NCBI RefSeq assembly: GCF_002001085.1
Contig: NZ_MUNU01000017.1
Coordinates: 186,001 to 250,000, forward strand
Source of the DNA: Rhodanobacter sp. B05
Lineage (GTDB): Bacteria > Pseudomonadota > Gammaproteobacteria > Xanthomonadales > Rhodanobacteraceae
Length of the DNA: 64,000 bases
Reading direction: 5' to 3'
This document shows positions 27,096 through 36,388 of this stretch, piece after piece. A program made the position numbers and the translations under genes. Within the stretch, counting starts at the first letter, position 1. The number at the start of each line of letters is the position of its first letter. The notes beneath the pieces were generated by a model, which had not been told where the DNA came from, made no database searches, and was given only the letters and a program-made list of their open reading frames with translations.

Positions 27096-28789
27096 GTTTT
27101 GCACGGGTCATCGCGGGCTGCCTGCTCGCCCTGCTGCTCGTTCCTGCGCCGGCGCGGGCCAGCCAGGTCACCGCCACGCTGGATCGCAGCCAGGTGCAAC
27201 TGGGCGATACCGTCACGTTGAACCTGCGCGTCGATGATGCGGGCGGCAACGTCGCCATGCCCGACCTGAGTGCGCTCTATCAGGACTTCGACATCCTTGG
27301 TTCGTCACAGAACAGCAGCCTCAGCATACTCAACGGCAAGGCCACCTCCAGCCTCACCTTCGGCGTGGCGTTGCGACCGAAGCACGTCGGCACGTTGCAG
27401 GTCCCTTCGCTGAAGGTGGCGGGCGCGCAGACCGCGCCGCTGCAGCTTGAAGTCAGTGCGCCGAGTGCGGCGGCGGCCGTAGCGCCAAACCGGGACGTCT
27501 TCATGGAGGCGCGGGTCGAACCGCAGCAGGGTTATGTCGGCGAGCAGTTCAGCTACGTAGTGAAGCTGTTCTACGCGAATGATCTGAGCGGCGGGCCGAT
27601 CAATGTGCCCAACGTCAGCGGCGTCGAATTGAATCCGCTCGGCAAGGGTTTGCAGTACGACAGCGTGCGCGGTGGCCGCACGTATCATGTCTTCGAGCAA
27701 CGCTACGCGCTGACCCCGCAGCGGGCCGGTCGCGTGGATGTTCCGGCGGCGAGTTTCCAGGGTGCGGCGATGGATCCGGGCGATCCCAACAGCTTTTTCG
27801 GCGCCACCGACAACGTGTCGGTCAGTGCGCCGGCCGTCTCGATCGAGGTGCAGGCCGCACCGTCCGACTGGGGCAATCACGCCTGGTTGCCGGCGCGCGA
27901 CCTGAGCCTGAGCCTGGATGGCTGGCCGGCACCGCAGCAAGTACGGGTCGGGCAGCCGCTCAACCTCACCATGACGCTGCAGGCGACCGGACTCTCCGAC
28001 GACACCTTGCCGGCGCTCAGCCTGCCACCCCTGGATGGCGCGACGGTCTACCCGGACAAGCCGGTGACACACAATCACGTCGATGGTCAGTGGATCATCG
28101 GCCAGCGCCAGCAGGCGTTTGCGATCGTGCCCGAGCGCCCGGGCACGTTGAGCATACCGGCGACCACCTTGAAGTGGTGGAACGTGCTCACCGACAAGAT
28201 GGAGGTGGCGCAGATACCCGCGCGCAGCGTCACCGTGCTGCCGGCGATCGGTGGCGGCACGACGCAGCCTGCGGTCCCGGCGTCGACTTCGTCAGCTGCC
28301 GCGACGGCCAGTCCAGCGGCATCCGCGCCTGCGCCGACGCCCTGGCGCTGGATCGCGCTAGGCAGCATCGCGCTGTGGGTGGGCAGTCTGCTGGCCTGGT
28401 GGCTGTGGGGTCGGCGTAGGCGCCGGGCGCCCGGAGCCGAGCCGACGCCGGCACCCGCCAGCAGCGCGCATCAGGCCAGGATTGCCTTCCTCGCCGCGGC
28501 GCGCGACAGCGACGTGGCGGCCCAGGCTCGTTGCCTGCTGGCCTGGGCGCGCACGGAACGCCCGGGTATCCAGCATCTGAGCGAGCTGTCCGCGGCGCTT
28601 GACGATGCCGCACAACACGCGGCGATTGAAGCCCTGCAACAACGCCATTACGCGGGTACGTCGACGGACAGCGGCGATTCCGGCGTGGAACTGGTCGACG
28701 CATTCAGCCGGGGCTTCGCGTGGCGCAGCGCAACGGCGGATCGGGACGGCGCGGCGCTGCCGCCGCTATACCCCTTCAAGTTGCACTGA
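27092..28789 (+). CDS. BatD-type oxygen-tolerance-like membrane protein
   Basis: The 565-residue product has a signal peptide ending near ARA (residue 23), a BatD immunoglobulin-like start (ASQVTATLDRSQVQLGDTV), further beta domains, a Pro/Ala/Ser linker and a C-terminal membrane segment (about 420-440) followed by a basic stretch and a short cytoplasmic tail. BatD closes the MoxR-Bat operon, overlapping its predecessor by four bases. The name 'oxygen tolerance' comes from Bacteroides; the molecular role is unknown. Its last 14 bases overlap the converging macro-domain gene. Confidence 0.9.
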   Translation: MSFARVIAGCLLALLLVPAPARASQVTATLDRSQVQLGDTVTLNLRVDDAGGNVAMPDLSALYQDFDILGSSQNSSLSILNGKATSSLTFGVALRPKHVGTLQVPSLKVAGAQTAPLQLEVSAPSAAAAVAPNRDVFMEARVEPQQGYVGEQFSYVVKLFYANDLSGGPINVPNVSGVELNPLGKGLQYDSVRGGRTYHVFEQRYALTPQRAGRVDVPAASFQGAAMDPGDPNSFFGATDNVSVSAPAVSIEVQAAPSDWGNHAWLPARDLSLSLDGWPAPQQVRVGQPLNLTMTLQATGLSDDTLPALSLPPLDGATVYPDKPVTHNHVDGQWIIGQRQQAFAIVPERPGTLSIPATTLKWWNVLTDKMEVAQIPARSVTVLPAIGGGTTQPAVPASTSSAAATASPAASAPAPTPWRWIALGSIALWVGSLLAWWLWGRRRRRAPGAEPTPAPASSAHQARIAFLAAARDSDVAAQARCLLAWARTERPGIQHLSELSAALDDAAQHAAIEALQQRHYAGTSTDSGDSGVELVDAFSRGFAWRSATADRDGAALPPLYPFKLH

Positions 28790-29327
28790 ACGGCTCCCCG
28801 CCACGCAGTGCCATGTCCAGCGCGCGCTGGAAAACGCTGCGGACGGTTTCGCTGAAACAGCACAAGGTGATCCCGATCGCCTCTTCGTGGTCGAGTTCAT
28901 CGCGCAGCGTGGCCACCGCCACCGTGGCGGCCAGCGCGACCGGATAGCCATAGATCCCGCAGCTGATCGCGGGAAACGCGATCGTGCGCAAGCCGTGTTC
29001 GCGCAGCAGTCGCAACGCACTGCGATGGCAGCGCGCCAGCAGCATGGGTTCACCGTGCGTGCCGCCATGCCAGACCGGCCCCACGGTGTGGATCACGTGG
29101 CGCGCCGGCAGATCGAACCCCGGCGTGATGCGCGCCTCGCCGGTGGGGCAGCGCACGCCGGGCGAAGATTCGGGCAGTCGGCGGCAGGCCTCCAGCAGCG
29201 CCGGCCCGGCCGCGCGATGGATCGCGCCATCCACGCCGCCGCCGCCGAGCAGGCCCGGATTGGCCGCGTTGACGATGGCATCGACCTCAAGCGTGGTGAT
29301 GTCGGCGCTGACGATATTCAGAGGCAT
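28776..29327 (-). CDS. Macro-domain protein, probable O-acetyl-ADP-ribose deacetylase
   Basis: Macro domains bind ADP-ribose; this subfamily (YmdB/MacroD-type) removes the acetyl group from O-acetyl-ADP-ribose or ADP-ribose from proteins. The 183-residue product is essentially one macro domain: DAIVNAANPGLLGGGGVDGAIH (residues 16-37) is the distal-ribose loop, and AFPAISCGIYGYP the phosphate loop. Its 3' end overlaps batD's end by 14 bases, tail to tail. It is divergent from the MarR gene across 66 bases. No toxin partner (DarT-like) is adjacent, so an antitoxin role is not suggested. Confidence 0.92.
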   Translation of the reverse strand: MPLNIVSADITTLEVDAIVNAANPGLLGGGGVDGAIHRAAGPALLEACRRLPESSPGVRCPTGEARITPGFDLPARHVIHTVGPVWHGGTHGEPMLLARCHRSALRLLREHGLRTIAFPAISCGIYGYPVALAATVAVATLRDELDHEEAIGITLCCFSETVRSVFQRALDMALRGGEPFSAT

Positions 29328-29393
29328 GGCTTCATGGCGAGGGGCAGCTTATGCTTCGACCAGGCTTTGAGCATGGCGGGTGGCGACAGGATC

Positions 29394-29858
29394 ATGGCGA
29401 AAACGGAAGACCTTTCCTTCGGGTATCTGCTCAACGACGTGACCTTGCTGTTCCGCAAGCACTTCGACCGGCGCGCGGTGAAATTCGGTCTGACCCGGGC
29501 GCAGTGGCGCGCCACCAAGATGTTGTACCACCGCGAAGGCCTGCGCCAGACCGAGCTGGCCGAACTGCTGGAGATGGAGCCGATCGCGGTGGGCCGGGTC
29601 ATCGACCGCTTGCAGGCGGCCGGCTTCGTCGAGCGTCGGCCCGATCCGCGCGACCGGCGCGCCTGGCGACTCTACGTCACCGAGCAGGCGCGGGTGATCG
29701 TCGGCGACATGGAGCTGATCGCACGCGACCTGCGCAAGGATGCCAGCCGTGGCATCGGGTACGACGAACTGCGCCAGGCGCTGGGCGTGCTCAACCGGAT
29801 CAAGGAAAACCTGCAGGCGCTGGATGGCGCCGAGGCGGCGCCGGATCGCGACGGATAG
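29394..29858 (+). CDS. MarR-family transcriptional regulator
   Basis: A 154-residue winged-helix dimeric repressor. The DNA-binding segment is visible: LRQTELAELLEMEPIAVGR and VIDRLQAAGFVERRPDPRDRRAWRLYVT (wing with the conserved D-x-R). I start at ATG 29394 after AGG; the frame is open further upstream through the macro gene as a shadow. It lies directly upstream of an RND efflux pair, the usual arrangement for a MarR-type regulator of drug efflux. The ligand is unknown. Confidence 0.93.
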   Translation: MAKTEDLSFGYLLNDVTLLFRKHFDRRAVKFGLTRAQWRATKMLYHREGLRQTELAELLEMEPIAVGRVIDRLQAAGFVERRPDPRDRRAWRLYVTEQARVIVGDMELIARDLRKDASRGIGYDELRQALGVLNRIKENLQALDGAEAAPDRDG

Positions 29859-29935
29859 CGGGTTTCTGGCGGGTTCGGCACCGCTGTCATGTGCCACAGG
29901 TCCCGGTCGCCGCACCTGCAGGAAGGCGCAGAATG

Positions 29936-29945
29936 TGTCATGACA
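29936..29945. promoter_or_regulatory. Palindrome TGTCATGACA before the RND efflux genes
   Basis: A perfect 10-bp palindrome in the 215-base MarR/efflux intergenic region, with related half-sites TGTCAT at 29885-29890 and TGACAT at 30002-30007. It is a candidate operator; no clear -10/-35 pair can be tied to it. Confidence 0.35.
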
Positions 29946-30073
29946 GTCAACGGACCATGCGGACGCGCGTTACGTCTGGGTTGGACCGCCTGATGCCATC
30001 CTGACATTACATGGCAGCGCTGCATCGAGGCGATGCGGTCGCCGCGCCAACGCCCCTCGTGGCCAGAGAAGTC

Positions 30074-31201
30074 ATGCAGCACAAACCCTGGAAGAAACTC
30101 GTGCTGGTCGTCGTGGTGCTGGTCGTCATCGGCCTGGTGTTGCACGGCTGGCTTGGCGGCAGCGGCACTTCGGCCACGCCGAAAACACCCGCCGCGATTC
30201 CGGTGCAGGTTGCGCTGGCGCAGCGCGGCAACCTCGATCTCTCGCTGCAGGTGATCGGCCGCGCCGAGGCGTATTCCACCGTCACCGTGCAGTCGCGGGT
30301 CAGCGGCCAGCTGCAGTCGATCGCATTCACGCCGGGCGGCCGCGTGCATGCGGGGCAGGTGATCGCGAAGATCGATCCGAGCCTGTTGCAGGCGCAGCTG
30401 GATCAATCGCGCGGCAACCTCGCCAGGGATCAGGCGCAGCTGGCGAACGCGCAGGCGGTGTTGCGCCGCTACACACCGATGCTGGCCAAGGGCTACGTGT
30501 CGAAGACCGACTACGACAACTTCCAGGCAAACGTGGGCGTGTTCGCTGCCACAGTGAAGGCCGACCAGGCCGCGGTGGAGATGGCACAGACCCAGCTTGG
30601 CTATGCGCAGATCGTCGCACCGGTGGACAGCATCGCCGGTGCGCCGCTGGTCTATCCCGGCGCGCAGGTGAGCGCGAACAGCACCGACCTGGTGGTGCTG
30701 AACCAGGTGCGGCCGATCCATCTCACGTTCGCCGTGCCGGAGTCGGCGCTGGCCGGCGTCAAGACCGCCGCCGCGCGCGGCCCGGTCGCGGTGAGCGCCA
30801 CGATTCCCGGCACGCAGGGCGCACCGCTGGCGGCCACGCTCGACTTCGTCAACAACGCGGTGGATACCAGTACCGGCACGATCCAGCTCAAGGCCAGCTA
30901 TCCGAATGCAGATGATCGCCTCACGCCTGGCCAGTTCGTGCAGGTGACCCTGCCCACCACGCGGCTCAGCGACGTGGTGACGGTGCCGGCGGTGGCGCTG
31001 CAGAACTCGCCGAACGGCAACTTCGTGTTCGTGCTCGACGCCAACGACACCGTGCAGCAGCGCATGGTCACGCTGGGACCGGGCAGCGGCGATCGCGTGG
31101 TGATCGCCAAGGGCCTGGCCGGCGGCGAGCGCGTGGTCACCGACGGCCAGATGCTGCTGACCGACGGCACGCATGTGCGTGTCGCCACCGGCAACGGTTG
31201 A
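30074..31201 (+). CDS. RND efflux periplasmic adaptor (HlyD/MdtA-like)
   Basis: Periplasmic adaptor joining an RND pump to an outer-membrane channel. The 375-residue product has an N-terminal membrane anchor (about 9-26), lipoyl halves (VQSRVSGQLQSIAFTPGGRVHAGQVIAKID, and AQTQLGYAQIVAPVDSIAG), a hairpin coiled coil between them, and beta-barrel/membrane-proximal domains with VPAVALQNSPNGNFVFVLD. I start at ATG 30074; ATG 30011 in frame has no ribosome site. No outer-membrane channel gene is adjacent, so a TolC-like protein encoded elsewhere is probably used. Its stop is nine bases before the pump gene's ATG. Confidence 0.93.
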   Translation: MQHKPWKKLVLVVVVLVVIGLVLHGWLGGSGTSATPKTPAAIPVQVALAQRGNLDLSLQVIGRAEAYSTVTVQSRVSGQLQSIAFTPGGRVHAGQVIAKIDPSLLQAQLDQSRGNLARDQAQLANAQAVLRRYTPMLAKGYVSKTDYDNFQANVGVFAATVKADQAAVEMAQTQLGYAQIVAPVDSIAGAPLVYPGAQVSANSTDLVVLNQVRPIHLTFAVPESALAGVKTAAARGPVAVSATIPGTQGAPLAATLDFVNNAVDTSTGTIQLKASYPNADDRLTPGQFVQVTLPTTRLSDVVTVPAVALQNSPNGNFVFVLDANDTVQQRMVTLGPGSGDRVVIAKGLAGGERVVTDGQMLLTDGTHVRVATGNG

Positions 31202-31209
31202 GCGGCGTC

Positions 31210-34200
31210 ATGAATCTTCCCGCCCTGTGCATCCGCCGGCCGGTGATGACGGCGCTGCTGATGATCGCGCTGGTGGTGTTCGGCGTGGCCGCGTACCCGA
31301 AGCTGCCGGTGAACGAGCTGCCGAACGTGGACTTTCCCACCATCTCGGTGAGCGCGAGTCTGCCGGGCGCTTCGCCGGAAACGATGGCAAGCGCGGTGGC
31401 CACGCCGCTGGAGAACCAGTTCTCCACCATCGCCGGCATCTCGTCGATGACCTCGACCAGTGCGCTGGGCTCGACCTCGATCACGCTGACCTTCGAGCTG
31501 GACCGCAGCATCGACGCGGCCGCGCAGGACGTGCAGTCGGCGATCTCGGCGGCGCAGCGCCAGCTGCCCACCACGATGCCGACGCCGCCCACCTTCCGCA
31601 AGGTGAACCCGGCGGACAAGGCGATCCTGTACCTGACCCTGAGTTCGGACACGCTGCCGCTGTCCACCGTTGACGAGTACGGCGAGACCCAGCTGGCGCA
31701 GCGGCTGTCGATGATCGACGGCGTGGCGCAGGTGAGCGTGTTCGGCTCGCAGAAATACGCGGTGCGCATCAGCGTCGATCCGAACAAGCTCGCCGCCAAC
31801 GGCATCGGCATCGACACGCTGCAGCAGGCGATTTCCGACGCCAACGTGAATCTTGCCACCGGCTCGCTCAACGGCAGTCGCCAGTTGCTGCAGGTGAGTT
31901 CGGACGGCCAATTGCAGAAGGCAGCACCGTACAACGACCTGATCGTGGCGTACCGCAACGGCGCGCCGATCCGGCTGTCCCAGCTCGGTCACGCCAGCGA
32001 CGGCGTGCAGAACGACCAGGTGGCGAGCTGGTTCAACGGCAAGCGTGCGGTGATCCTGGCGATCGATCGCCAGCCCGGCTCCAACACGGTGGCCACGGTC
32101 GACCGCATCCGCGCAGTGCTGCCGCAGTTCGAGGCCACGCTGCCGCCGGGGGTGAAGTTCGGCGTGCTGTACGACCGCTCCGCCTCGATCCGCGCCTCGG
32201 TGGACGACGTGCAGTACACCTTGCTGCTGGCCGGCGTGCTGGTGATCCTGGTGATCTATCTGTTCCTCGGCAACCTGTCGGCCACGCTGATTCCCGCGCT
32301 GGCACTGCCGGTGTCGGTGATCGGCACCTTCGGCGTGATGTACGCGCTCGGCTACAGCCTGGACAATCTCTCGTTGCTGGCGCTGACCCTGGTGGTCGGC
32401 TTCGTGGTGGACGACGCGATCGTGATGCTGGAGAACATCGTGCGCCATGTCGAGGCCGGCATGGACCCGTACGAGGCGTCGCTGAAGGGCGCCAGCGAGA
32501 TCGGCTTCACGATCTTCTCGATGACGCTGTCGCTGGTGGCGGTGTTCCTGCCGGTGATGTTCATGGGCGGCATCGTGGGCCGGCTGTTCCACGAGTTCGC
32601 GGTGACGATCAGCACCGCGATCCTGATCTCCGGCTTCGTCTCGATCACGTTGACGCCGATGCTGTGCAGCCGTTACGTGAAGCATGCGGAACACGAGCAC
32701 AAGTCGCGCGTGGTGCTGTGGTTCGACCAGGGCTTCAACCATGTGCGCGACGGCTACAACCGCTCGCTGGCATGGGCGGTGGCGCATCCTCGGGTGACGC
32801 TCGGCGTGTTCTTCGCCAGCCTCGTCGTCACCGCGCTGCTGTTCGTGGTCGTCAACAAGGACTTCATCCCGGCCGGCGACACCGGCCAGCTGGTCGTCAA
32901 CACGGAAGGGCCGGACGACATCTCGATCGCCGGCATGAAGCAGCGCCAGCAGCAGCTCGCCGCGATCGTGGCGGACGACCCGAACGTCGGCGCGTTCATG
33001 TCCTCGGTGGGTAGCGGCGGCTCGCGTACCACCACCAACAACGGCTCGATCTTCATGACGCTGAAGCCGGCCAGCGAGCGCAAGCTCGATCCGGACCAGA
33101 TCATCCAGGAGCTGCGGGCGAAGTTCGCGAAGGTGGAAGGCATCCGTGCTTATATCCAGAACCCGCCGGCGATCCAGATCGGCGGTCGGCAATCCAAGGC
33201 GGAGTACCAGTACACGCTGCAATCGATCGACCTGCAGGCGCTGTACGGGGAATCGGGCAAGGTGCTCGATGCATTCGCGAAGCTGCCCGGCTTCCAGGAC
33301 GTCACCAGCGACCTCGACCTCAACGGCCCGGCGATCGCGGTGCACGTCGACCGCGACAAGCTGGCGCCGCTGGGCCTCAGCATGCGCCAGGTGCAGACTG
33401 CGCTGGGCAGCGCGTTCGGCGAGAACCAGGTGTCCACGATCTACGGCTCGGCCACGCAGTACTGGGTGATCCTGCAGGTGGACTACGCGCAGCAGGACGA
33501 TCCGGCGATCCTGTCGCAGCTGTACGTCACCTCCGACACCGGCTCGCTGGTGCCGCTGAGCGCGGTGGCGAGTTTCCAGCGCAAGGCGCAGCCGCTCACG
33601 GTGAACCACCAGGGCCAGCTGCCCGCGGTGACGGTGTCGTTCAACCTCGCGCCCGGCGTGAGCCTGAGCCAGGCGGTGAGCGAGATCGGCGGCGCGATGA
33701 AGCAGCTGAACCTGCCCGCCTCGATCACCGGCAGCGTGCAGGGCACCGCGCAGGCATTCCAGGATTCAATGCAGGGCATGGGCCTGCTGCTGGTGCTGGC
33801 GCTGTTCGTGATCTATCTGGTGCTGGGTATCTTGTACGAGAGTTTCATCCATCCGCTGACGATCCTGTCCGGCCTGCCGGCCGCAGGCGTGGGCGCGCTG
33901 CTCACGCTGATGATCTTCCGCGCGCCGCTGGACCTGTTCTCGTTCGTCGGCATCGTGATGCTGATTGGCATCGTCAAGAAGAACGCGATCATGCTGATCG
34001 ACTTCGCGCTGGAGCGGCAGCGCGTGGAAGGCATGGCGCCGGCCGAGGCCATCGTCGAGGCCTGCCACGTGCGCTTCCGCCCGATCATGATGACCACCAT
34101 GGCCGCGTTCGCCGGTACGTTGCCGATCGCGCTGGGCATTGGTGCCGGCGCTTCCTCGCGCCGCCCGCTGGGCCTGGCGGTCGTCGGCGGCCTGCTGGTG

Positions 34201-34308
34201 TCGCAGGTGCTCACGCTGTACCTGACGCCGGTGATCTATCTGTACATGGATCGGCTGCAGCAGCGGTTCGGGCGCAAGGACAACGCGAAGCTGCTCGCTG
34301 CCGACTGA
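31210..34308 (+). CDS. RND multidrug efflux transporter (MdtB/MdtC-like)
   Basis: Proton-driven inner-membrane pump of the HAE-RND family. The 1032-residue product shows the usual two-fold layout with 12 membrane segments: NLPALCIRRPVMTALL at the start, TM4 with LTLVVGFVVDDAIVMLENIV (the DD proton-relay pair), and the second-half counterpart FVGIVMLIGIVKKNAIMLID. Large porter loops sit between TM1-2 and TM7-8. Its text is closer to MdtB/MdtC than to AcrB. A single pump gene is present, so a homotrimer is expected. Substrates cannot be inferred. A hairpin overlaps the stop codon. Confidence 0.94.
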   Translation: MNLPALCIRRPVMTALLMIALVVFGVAAYPKLPVNELPNVDFPTISVSASLPGASPETMASAVATPLENQFSTIAGISSMTSTSALGSTSITLTFELDRSIDAAAQDVQSAISAAQRQLPTTMPTPPTFRKVNPADKAILYLTLSSDTLPLSTVDEYGETQLAQRLSMIDGVAQVSVFGSQKYAVRISVDPNKLAANGIGIDTLQQAISDANVNLATGSLNGSRQLLQVSSDGQLQKAAPYNDLIVAYRNGAPIRLSQLGHASDGVQNDQVASWFNGKRAVILAIDRQPGSNTVATVDRIRAVLPQFEATLPPGVKFGVLYDRSASIRASVDDVQYTLLLAGVLVILVIYLFLGNLSATLIPALALPVSVIGTFGVMYALGYSLDNLSLLALTLVVGFVVDDAIVMLENIVRHVEAGMDPYEASLKGASEIGFTIFSMTLSLVAVFLPVMFMGGIVGRLFHEFAVTISTAILISGFVSITLTPMLCSRYVKHAEHEHKSRVVLWFDQGFNHVRDGYNRSLAWAVAHPRVTLGVFFASLVVTALLFVVVNKDFIPAGDTGQLVVNTEGPDDISIAGMKQRQQQLAAIVADDPNVGAFMSSVGSGGSRTTTNNGSIFMTLKPASERKLDPDQIIQELRAKFAKVEGIRAYIQNPPAIQIGGRQSKAEYQYTLQSIDLQALYGESGKVLDAFAKLPGFQDVTSDLDLNGPAIAVHVDRDKLAPLGLSMRQVQTALGSAFGENQVSTIYGSATQYWVILQVDYAQQDDPAILSQLYVTSDTGSLVPLSAVASFQRKAQPLTVNHQGQLPAVTVSFNLAPGVSLSQAVSEIGGAMKQLNLPASITGSVQGTAQAFQDSMQGMGLLLVLALFVIYLVLGILYESFIHPLTILSGLPAAGVGALLTLMIFRAPLDLFSFVGIVMLIGIVKKNAIMLIDFALERQRVEGMAPAEAIVEACHVRFRPIMMTTMAAFAGTLPIALGIGAGASSRRPLGLAVVGGLLVSQVLTLYLTPVIYLYMDRLQQRFGRKDNAKLLAAD

Positions 34309-34333
34309 ACCGCGATCATCCTCGCGGTTCAGT
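34304..34333. terminator. Bidirectional hairpin between RND pump and M28 genes
   Basis: ACTGAACCGCG (34304-34314) pairs perfectly with CGCGGTTCAGT (34323-34333). The left arm contains the pump's stop codon. There is no T run on either side, so it is a weaker terminator call than others here. Confidence 0.5.
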
Positions 34334-34344
34334 CCGGTCGTCGT

Positions 34345-35778
34345 TCACTCGCCTGCACCGTCGTCGGCGAAGGCGCCTGCGGCGGAACCGAAATCGCCGT
34401 CGGCCTGGGCCGCCATGTAAGAGAACGCGGCGTACACCGCCACGTTCTGCGCCAGTTCCTGCGGGTCGATCTTGTCCAGCGTGTCGTTGGGCGTGTGGTG
34501 CCAGTCGAAGTAGTGGGTGCCGTCCTGGGTCAGCGTCAGTGCCGCCATGCCCTTGGCGTGCATCTGCGAAAGATCGGAACCGCCGCCGCCGGGGCGCTTG
34601 GCGTCGTAGGCCACGCCGATCGGCGCCAGCACCTTCGCGATCTGTTCGATCGCGCCACGCGCCGACGGCTTCACGCTGGCGCTCATGCGCCAGATCGGGC
34701 CGGCACCGAAATCCGATTCGGTGCCGAGCTGGAACTTCGCCACCTCGCCGGCGTGCCGGTCGGCGTACGCGCGCCCGCCCCACAGGCCCATCTCCTCGTT
34801 GGCGAAGGCGATCACCCGGATGGTGCGGTCGGGTCGCTGCGGCAGGTCATGGATCAATTTGGCGGCGGCCATCGCGATCGCGACGCCGGCGGCATCATCG
34901 ATCGCGCCGGTGCCCGGATCCCATGAATCGAGGTGGCCGCCGATCGCCACGATCTGGTCAGGGTGCTTGCGACCGGTGATCTCGCCGATCACGTTGGCGC
35001 CGGTGTATTCGCCGACGATGCCGCAGTCGAGGTCGAGCTTGACCGTCACCGGCTTGCCGTAGGCGAGCACGCGGTCGAGCTGGTCGGCGTCGGGGTTGGA
35101 CAGCGCGGCCGCGGGAATCGCCTTGGCCTGGTCGCGGAAACCGGTCACGCCGGTGTGCGCGATGCGCTGGTGCGCATCGGTGCCGGCCGAGCGCAGCAGG
35201 TAGCCGACAGCGCTCTTCGCCGCGGCGATCGGCGGACCGTCCACGCGTACGGCCGAACCCATGCCGTAGTCATGGCCGTCTTTCTGGCGGTGCATCCGGT
35301 AATCGACGTAGACGATCTTGCCCTTCACGTCGGCCGGCGCCGCGGCCTTCAGTGCGTCGAGGCTGTCGAATTTCACCACCTGGGCGGTCAGGCCGCCCTT
35401 TGGCGTGCCCGGCGAATAACCCAGTGCGGTGAGTACCAGCGGCTGCGGAAACGGCGCCACGATGGCCCCACTCTCGCTGCGACGCTGCCATAGCGGGAAG
35501 GTCACCGGCTCGGTGTAGACCTTGTCGAAGCCAAGCGCCTTGAATTTCGCCACGGCCCATTCGCGCGCGCGCAGGTCGGCGTCGCTGCCGGCAAGGCGCG
35601 GGCCCACTTCGGTAGTGAGCGAGCTGACGATCCGGTAGGCGGTGTCGTCATGCATCGCGCGGTCGCGCAGCTGTTCGGCCGTGCTGACCGCGGCGGCGGA
35701 GATCGTGGTGGCGGCGCTGGCGATGCTGCAGGCCAGCAGCAGGCTCGCGGTCAGTGCGGTGAGGGGAATGCGTCGCAT
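34345..35778 (-). CDS. Secreted M28-family metallo-aminopeptidase
   Basis: Zinc-dependent exopeptidase of the M28 family, predicted periplasmic or secreted. The 477-residue product has a signal peptide (to about 22, ending IASA), a PA-type insert (about 130-250), and the metal site: GGHLDSWD, GAIDDAAG, ANEEMGLWGG (catalytic Glu pair), TESDFGAG and DWHHTPNDTLD, covering His, Asp, Glu, Asp and His ligands. A short acidic tail follows. It is monocistronic, facing the RND operon, with mscL upstream on the same strand. Confidence 0.93.
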   Translation of the reverse strand: MRRIPLTALTASLLLACSIASAATTISAAAVSTAEQLRDRAMHDDTAYRIVSSLTTEVGPRLAGSDADLRAREWAVAKFKALGFDKVYTEPVTFPLWQRRSESGAIVAPFPQPLVLTALGYSPGTPKGGLTAQVVKFDSLDALKAAAPADVKGKIVYVDYRMHRQKDGHDYGMGSAVRVDGPPIAAAKSAVGYLLRSAGTDAHQRIAHTGVTGFRDQAKAIPAAALSNPDADQLDRVLAYGKPVTVKLDLDCGIVGEYTGANVIGEITGRKHPDQIVAIGGHLDSWDPGTGAIDDAAGVAIAMAAAKLIHDLPQRPDRTIRVIAFANEEMGLWGGRAYADRHAGEVAKFQLGTESDFGAGPIWRMSASVKPSARGAIEQIAKVLAPIGVAYDAKRPGGGGSDLSQMHAKGMAALTLTQDGTHYFDWHHTPNDTLDKIDPQELAQNVAVYAAFSYMAAQADGDFGSAAGAFADDGAGE

Positions 35779-35852
35779 CGGGGAACTCCGCAGGGAAAAC
35801 CCGATTATGGCGTGCGCGCCGTCGCCTGCTTGGGCCAGAAGTCACGGCCGTC

Positions 35853-35886
35853 GACCGCGGGAACGATCCAGGTCGTTCCCGCGGTC
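35853..35886. terminator. Strong hairpin downstream of mscL
   Basis: A perfect 14-bp stem (35853-35866 with 35873-35886, core CGCGGGAACGA/TCGTTCCCGCG) around TCCAGG lies seven bases past the mscL stop (minus strand). No T run follows, so it may act as a Rho-assisted or 3'-stabilising structure. Confidence 0.5.
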
Positions 35887-35892
35887 CGGGCG

Positions 35893-36303
35893 TTACTGCT
35901 TGTTCTTCAGCAAATCACGGATTTCGGTGAGCAGGGCGACATCGGCCGGCGGCGCGGCAGGCGCCTCCTCCTGCTTCTTCTGCATCCGGTTCATGCCCTT
36001 GATCACCATGAAGATCGAGAAGGCGATGATGATGAAGGTGATGATGGTATTGACGAAGCTGCCGTAGCTGATCGCCACCTCGGCGATCTTGTGCGCCGGA
36101 TTGCTGTCGTCGGCAGGCTTGAGCACCCATTTCAACGAGGAGAAATCGATGCCGCCGGTGAGCCAGCCGATCGGCGGCATGATCACGTCGCTGACCAGCG
36201 AGCTGACGATCTTGCCGAATGCCCCGCCGATGACGATACCGACCGCCATGTCCATCACGTTGCCGCGCATCGCGAACGCCTTGAATTCCTGCAGCATGCT
36301 CAT
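35893..36303 (-). CDS. mscL: MscL, large-conductance mechanosensitive channel
   Basis: Homopentameric inner-membrane channel that opens under membrane tension to release solutes in hypo-osmotic shock. From ATG 36303, preceded by GGAGAAG, it is 136 residues. The family start [20 protein letters not shown] and the pore-lining TM1 ([20 protein letters not shown]) are intact; TM2 is [19 protein letters not shown], followed by a charged cytoplasmic helix with LLTEIRDLL. The frame is open 44 codons further upstream, without a ribosome site. Confidence 0.97.
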   Translation of the reverse strand: MSMLQEFKAFAMRGNVMDMAVGIVIGGAFGKIVSSLVSDVIMPPIGWLTGGIDFSSLKWVLKPADDSNPAHKIAEVAISYGSFVNTIITFIIIAFSIFMVIKGMNRMQKKQEEAPAAPPADVALLTEIRDLLKNKQ

Positions 36304-36388
36304 GCACTTCTCCCCGAAGTTGCGCCAAATGGCGCCCCCGAACTCTAGCGCACCGCTGCGGCCGTGCACAGGAGCGCGTGAACGGAGG

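Noticed and set aside
28776-29327. The macro-domain gene considered as a DarG-type antitoxin
   Set aside because: No DarT-like ADP-ribosyltransferase gene is adjacent, and the protein is a single macro domain without the DarG C-terminal domain.
30898-33609. A 903-codon minus-strand open frame across the RND pump gene
   Set aside because: Antisense to a full-length RND transporter; composition is His/Arg/Val-rich and motif-free.
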